Source: Paenibacillus lacisoli
GTDB taxonomy: Bacteria > Bacillota > Bacilli > Paenibacillales > Paenibacillaceae
DNA length: 51,864 nucleotides
Direction: 5' to 3'
NCBI RefSeq assembly: GCF_030580655.1
Contig: NZ_JAUQTB010000020.1
Span: forward strand, 1-51,864
Shown: positions 48,029-51,864 of the stretch, piece by piece
Position numbering within the stretch: position 1 is the stretch's first letter
Layout: each line of letters begins with the position of its first letter
Notes under the pieces: generated by a model
What the model was told of the DNA's origin: nothing
Database searches by the model: none
What the model saw: only the letters and a program-made list of their open reading frames with translations
Position numbers and translations under genes: made by a program

Positions 48029-49429
48029 TTAGAACAGATTTTTGATGCTGTCGAACAGGTCACCGAAAAATTCGCCGATAGCCCGGAACAGCTGGCGGAA
48101 CCAGCCTGCCTTTTCCACTTCTTCTGAAGTGATCAGGTTAACGGTTTGGGTCTGCGGCTGCGCCTTAGCATCCAGCTGATACGTATAAGTGACTGTTCCG
48201 ACCTTGGTACCGCTCTTTAACGGAGCCACGAGGGATTCAGCGGGCGTGATATTAGTTTTGGTTGTGAGCTTAGGATCCTTGGCGCCTTTTGGAACGATGA
48301 AGCTTACAGCTTTATCTGTTACAACAGGTACTGAAGATTCCTTGCCCTTGGTTACGTTCACTGTCTCTGTGCCTTTAACCGTTGTTTTGGGAGCTACGAC
48401 CTGTTTGACTTCGAAGTTGTTGAAACCATAGTCCAGCACTTTCTTGGTCTCAGTGAAACGATGTGCTTCGGTATCTGCACCAAAGACGACACTGATCAGC
48501 CGAACGCCATTACGAACAGCAGTCCCTGTGAAGCAGTTGCCCGCATTTGACGTGTGTCCAGTTTTGAGACCATCCAGACCCTCGTAAGCGAATTGCTTGA
48601 AATTGGTCACATTCTTGTTGGCCTCAAGCATCCAGTTCCAGTTCACAATCGGAGATGCATCCCGGTCACGGAACTTGTAGTTCTGAATGGTTGTATACTT
48701 GTTAAAATCAGGATGATCCTGAATGATCCGTGTAGCCAGAATAGAGGCATCCCGAGCCGTCATCAAGGTTTCTTTGTCCGTGTCCGGTCTGTACTTGGCG
48801 GGCATATCTGCACGGTCCAGACCCGTGGAATTAATGAACACAGTGTTCTTCATACCCATCTTCTTGGCAGTTTCATTCATCAACTTAACGAAGTTTTCTT
48901 CAGAACCGGAGATATACTCAGCGAGTGCTACCGTTGCATCATTGGCTGATCCAACGGCCATCGCTATATACAGCTGCTCAATCGTATGTTGGTCTCCTTT
49001 AGCCAGAAAAATACGGGACCCAATGCTTTGTGCCGCATTCTCTCCAACGGTTACAACATCAGACCACTTATGCTTGCCCTGCTTGATCTGATCAGCCACG
49101 ATGTACTCGGTCATCATCTTAGTCATACTGGCAGGAGGCAGCGGCTCATCTGGGTTCAGAGACAAGAGTACCTGTCCGGTGGTAGGTTCAATCAAAATTG
49201 CAGAATTCAGCTTAAGCTGTGGGGCAGTGACGGACGGGTTAATCGTATTTGGCGTTACAGCTGTTGAAGCTGCCGCAGCGTAAGTCGCATCAGGCGCCAA
49301 AATAGCTGCAGCTGGCAAAGCTGATACACATAACATATTTAAAAGCATAACTGAAGCCATGCTCTTCTTGATGATTTGACGTTTGCTCTTACCGGAACGT
49401 AGTTGTTGGATATTAAGCTTCGCTTTCAA
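48029..49429 (-). CDS. dacA: D-alanyl-D-alanine carboxypeptidase (PBP5 type)
   Basis: 466 aa. Trims the terminal D-Ala of peptidoglycan stem peptides. A long basic N-terminus (about 22 residues) precedes a signal peptide (ending near ATYA-AAA). Active-site motifs are S101-x-x-K104 (ASMTKMM), SAN (GSANDA) and KTG (GLKTGHT). The C-terminal beta domain ends in an amphipathic helix (WFRQLFRAIGEFFGDLFDSIKNLF region) for membrane binding. The start is TTG at 49429 with GAGAGGAG about 10 nt upstream; a later start near the signal peptide is also possible. Order guaB-dacA-pdxS is as in Bacillus. Confidence 0.95.
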   Translation of the reverse strand: MKAKLNIQQLRSGKSKRQIIKKSMASVMLLNMLCVSALPAAAILAPDATYAAAASTAVTPNTINPSVTAPQLKLNSAILIEPTTGQVLLSLNPDEPLPPASMTKMMTEYIVADQIKQGKHKWSDVVTVGENAAQSIGSRIFLAKGDQHTIEQLYIAMAVGSANDATVALAEYISGSEENFVKLMNETAKKMGMKNTVFINSTGLDRADMPAKYRPDTDKETLMTARDASILATRIIQDHPDFNKYTTIQNYKFRDRDASPIVNWNWMLEANKNVTNFKQFAYEGLDGLKTGHTSNAGNCFTGTAVRNGVRLISVVFGADTEAHRFTETKKVLDYGFNNFEVKQVVAPKTTVKGTETVNVTKGKESSVPVVTDKAVSFIVPKGAKDPKLTTKTNITPAESLVAPLKSGTKVGTVTYTYQLDAKAQPQTQTVNLITSEEVEKAGWFRQLFRAIGEFFGDLFDSIKNLF

Positions 49430-49563
49430 TGAATATAAACTCCTCTCAAACCCTTATTCAAATTCATTAAACCGGAGTTTAACGAGCGTTCCTACAGAAC
49501 AGATTTATATGCGGATTTGCTTATGCTGGCAGGAGAAAAGTGTCTCTCTACCATTCTCTATGT

Positions 49564-49577
49564 ATAGGTTAACCTAT
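49564..49577. promoter_or_regulatory. Perfect 14-bp palindrome upstream of dacA
   Basis: ATAGGTTAACCTAT reads the same on both strands, about 135 bp upstream of the dacA start. It has the form of a dimeric repressor or activator site. No protein can be named. The rest of 49430-49663 shows no gene. Confidence 0.4.
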
Positions 49578-49663
49578 TCTATCAACTGACGTTGAAGGAG
49601 AATTTAAACCCTTTGCGTGTTCTCTTGTTGGCCGCTTGTTCTATTCTATCATAGTGATATAAG

Positions 49664-49705
49664 CAAAAAAAGACAGACAGAGCCTTTTTACGCCCTGCCT
49701 GCCTG
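49664..49705 (-). terminator. Terminator after guaB
   Basis: On the minus strand AGGCAGGCAGGGC pairs with GCTCTGTCTGTCT (some G-T pairs) around an eight-base loop, followed by TTTTTTT, 24 nt past the guaB stop. Confidence 0.85.
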
Positions 49706-49727
49706 GTAAGATTGTCTATTTCCGAAT

Positions 49728-51185
49728 TTACAGCGAGTAGTTAGGTGCTTCTTTCGTAATTTGAATATCGTGCGGATGGCTCTCACGAAGGCCTGCACCC
49801 GTAATACGGATGAAGCTTGTATCATCACGCAGTTCCTTCAATGTGGCTGTACCACAGTATCCCATACCGGAACGAAGCCCGCCGATGAGCTGATGTACAG
49901 TATCGGACAGAGGGCCTTTAAAGGCCACACGTCCTTCAATACCTTCAGGTACAAGCTTTTTGTCATCATCCTGGAAGTAGCGGTCTTTACTGCCCATCTT
50001 CATCGCTGCCATCGATCCCATACCACGGTATACTTTATAACGACGACCTTGATACGTTTCAGATTCACCAGGACTTTCCTCAGTACCTGCGAACAAGCTT
50101 CCCAGCATAACAGCAGAAGCACCAGCTGCAAGAGCCTTGGTAATTTCACCTGAATACTTGATACCGCCGTCAGCGATAATTGGAACACCGTACTCACGGG
50201 CAACAGTCGCACAGTCATAGATCGCTGTGATCTGCGGTACACCAATCCCTGCGATTACCCGAGTTGTACAGATGGAGCCTGGACCGATACCGACTTTGAC
50301 AACAGAGGCACCAGCTTCGATCAGCTCCCGAGTGCCTTCGCCTGTTGCAACGTTACCTGCAACGATGGTCAGTTCAGGATATTTGCTTCTCAACTGGCGA
50401 ACTGCATCAATAATGTTAATGGAATGACCATGGGCCGAATCCACAACAATCAAATCTACACCAGCGTTAACCAGCGCTTCGGTCCGTTCGAAAGTATCTT
50501 TGGAAATACCGATTGCTGCACCAACAAGAAGGCGGCCCTGCTCGTCCTTAGCTGCATTCGGGAACTGAATAGCTTTCTCAATATCCTTAATGGTGATAAG
50601 ACCTTTTAATGTGTTGGTCTCGTCCACCAAAGGAAGCTTCTCAATTTTGTGCTGCTGCAGAATAACTTCAGCCTGCTGAAGGGTTGTACCTACAGGAGCA
50701 GTGACAAGGTTCTCATGTGTCATAACTTCACTGATTTTGATGTTGAAGTCATGAATAAAACGAAGGTCGCGGTTAGTCAAAATACCAACCAGCTTGTTGT
50801 TCTCATCAACAATCGGTACACCTGAAATCCGGAATTTGCCCATAACCCGTTCAGCATCCGACACCAGATGATCCGGAGTAAGGGAAAATGGATTTGTAAT
50901 AACGCCGCTCTCGGAGCGTTTTACACGATCTACCTCTTCCGCTTGTTTCTCCACAGGCATATTCTTATGAATAACACCGATACCGCCTTCTCTTGCCATA
51001 GCAATAGCCATAGCGGCTTCCGTCACCGTGTCCATACCTGCACTCAACAGAGGAATATTCAATTTCACCTTACTGCTCAGCTCGGTCGCTACGCTAACCT
51101 CTTTGGGAAGCACCTCGGACTTGCGCGGTACCAGCAATACATCGTCAAATGTCAAACCTTCCTTGCCAAACTTATCTTCCCACAC
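49728..51185 (-). CDS. guaB: Inosine-5'-monophosphate dehydrogenase
   Basis: 485 aa. Oxidises IMP to XMP, the rate-limiting step of GMP synthesis. A (beta/alpha)8 barrel is interrupted by a CBS pair (about residues 95-205). The catalytic C306 lies in GPGSICTTR, and the flap and GGIKYSGEI/GSLFAGTEESPGE phosphate-binding regions are present. The start is GTG at 51185, about nine nt after AAGGAGG. It is the first gene after the rRNA operon, as in B. subtilis. Confidence 0.97.
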   Translation of the reverse strand: MWEDKFGKEGLTFDDVLLVPRKSEVLPKEVSVATELSSKVKLNIPLLSAGMDTVTEAAMAIAMAREGGIGVIHKNMPVEKQAEEVDRVKRSESGVITNPFSLTPDHLVSDAERVMGKFRISGVPIVDENNKLVGILTNRDLRFIHDFNIKISEVMTHENLVTAPVGTTLQQAEVILQQHKIEKLPLVDETNTLKGLITIKDIEKAIQFPNAAKDEQGRLLVGAAIGISKDTFERTEALVNAGVDLIVVDSAHGHSINIIDAVRQLRSKYPELTIVAGNVATGEGTRELIEAGASVVKVGIGPGSICTTRVIAGIGVPQITAIYDCATVAREYGVPIIADGGIKYSGEITKALAAGASAVMLGSLFAGTEESPGESETYQGRRYKVYRGMGSMAAMKMGSKDRYFQDDDKKLVPEGIEGRVAFKGPLSDTVHQLIGGLRSGMGYCGTATLKELRDDTSFIRITGAGLRESHPHDIQITKEAPNYSL

Positions 51186-51278
51186 CTGGGTTTTCCTCCT
51201 TAGAATACGATTAGTTCAAAGCCTGTAAAACCTCTTGGTTCAGCACTATAAATAAGTTCCTGAAAATATATTATTGCA

Positions 51279-51307
51279 ATCTTAGCAAAGCACTATAGGG
51301 GTGTCAA
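51279..51307 (-). promoter_or_regulatory. guaB promoter (sigma-A)
   Basis: TTGACA (51307-51302), 17-nt spacer, TAAGAT (51284-51279) on the minus strand, with a leader of about 90 nt. The 316 bp between guaB and the rRNA terminator (51186-51501) hold only this promoter; no guanine riboswitch fold is visible. Confidence 0.8.
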
Positions 51308-51501
51308 GCGAAACGGTTGACAGTTTCCAGCCTGTGTTTTCCACCAAAAACACTTGTGTTTCGAGTGAGGACAGCCACGGTTAAATTGGAAACAATCTAT
51401 TGGTTTTGGACGTTATTGGTTATGTCATTAAAGCTTTGCCATCGAACAGCCTATCTGATGTCCAAGTTAGGATTCCCTAGTCACAAGATAAAATAAACAA
51501 C

Positions 51502-51535
51502 AAAAAACCACTGTCGATCACTCAACAGTGGTTTT
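51502..51535 (-). terminator. Terminator of the right-hand rRNA operon
   Basis: On the minus strand AAAACCACTGT/ACAGTGGTTTT with a ten-base loop and a T-run, five nt past the 5S gene. Confidence 0.92.
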
Positions 51536-51540
51536 CATAT

Positions 51541-51657
51541 GCTTGGCAACGTCCTACTCTCCCAGGACCCTGCGGTCCAAGTACCATCGGCGCTGGAGGG
51601 CTTAACGGTCGTGTTCGGGATGGGTACGTGTGGAACCCCTCCGCTATCGCCACCAAA
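51541..51657 (-). rRNA. 5S rRNA
   Basis: 117 nt. The minus strand begins TTTGGTGGCGATAGCGG and ends GGACGTTGCCAAGC, with the universal CCGAACAC and GTAGGAC segments. It is the last gene of an rRNA operon whose other members lie beyond the right edge. Confidence 0.96.
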
Positions 51658-51815
51658 CGAATGTTTCAGGTCTCAACATCGCCAAATGTTGAAAACAATA
51701 CTTCTTCCTTCAAGCTGCTTGAGCCTGTCGGTTGAAGGGATTGCTCCCTGAAAACTGGATCCGAAACAAACATGCGATTTAGCTGCCTACCGGATGTCTC
51801 CGGCAAGCTTGTAGG

Positions 51816-51864
51816 ATAAGCCCTCGACCGATTAGTACTGGTCAGCTCCATGCATTGCTGCACT
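51816..51864 (-). rRNA. 23S rRNA, 3' end only (cut by window edge)
   Basis: The reverse complement contains AGCTGACCAGTACTAATCGG followed by TCGAGGGCTTAT, the conserved 3' end of Bacillus-type 23S. The mature end is placed at about 51816. The spacer 51658-51815 between 23S and 5S has no tRNA gene. Confidence 0.95.

Overview
The window is a stretch of a spore-forming Firmicutes chromosome, most likely Paenibacillus or a close relative. Evidence: sporulation genes (spo0F, bofA, sspP), a Gram-positive rpoE, a large Bacillus-type SRP RNA, frequent TTG/GTG starts behind strong AGGAGG ribosome binding sites, and moderate GC. It lies between two rRNA operons, both on the minus strand. The 5' end of a 16S gene is at the left edge; a 5S gene and the 3' end of a 23S gene are at the right edge. 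Read on the minus strand, the two ends follow the Bacillus subtilis origin-proximal order: rrn, guaB, dacA, pdxS, pdxT, serS, tRNA-Ser ... dnaX, yaaK, recR, yaaL, bofA, rrn. The middle differs.

Left part (1-13,450, all minus): bofA, yaaL, recR, ebfC (yaaK), dnaX and the SRP RNA, followed by a second block known from B. subtilis at a distant locus: rpmE, (radical SAM gene), rho, murA, fba, spo0F, pyrG, rpoE. This block carries two recognisable regulatory devices: a sigma-H promoter for spo0F, and a pyrG leader that starts GGGC and has a terminator, as in CTP-sensing reiterative-transcription attenuation.

Centre (13,850-36,100, mixed strands): an S8 protease, argS with ywiB, a secreted seven-motif propeller, a class A PBP, a 3-methyladenine glycosylase, ywhD, an M1 peptidase, a c-di-AMP (ydaO/yuaA) riboswitch in front of an NlpC/P60 hydrolase, motAB behind a sigma-D-type promoter, rluF, a Spo0F-type sensor kinase, tadA, acetyltransferases, a lipoprotein, and a small spore-gene operon ending in sspP. 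A dense DnaA-box cluster sits between the kinase gene and tadA.

Accessory island (36,187-44,810, about 8.6 kb): an AT-rich integrated element in tRNA-Ser(UGA), bounded by 66-bp direct repeats of the tRNA 3' part. It carries a tyrosine integrase, an excisionase-like HTH protein, a Rep-like protein with a nearby tandem repeat, several small unknown proteins and a defence cargo. The cargo is a DUF4297/Cap4-like nuclease gene followed by a HerA-type ATPase gene, with a convergent HNH endonuclease gene. This resembles the published DUF4297-HerA antiphage class, but the nuclease subunit has an unassigned C-terminal region and the HNH partner is not a standard component. It is the best candidate in the window for something new.

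Right part (44,747-51,864, minus): tRNA-Ser, serS, the pdxST PLP synthase operon, dacA, guaB, and the end of the second rRNA operon.
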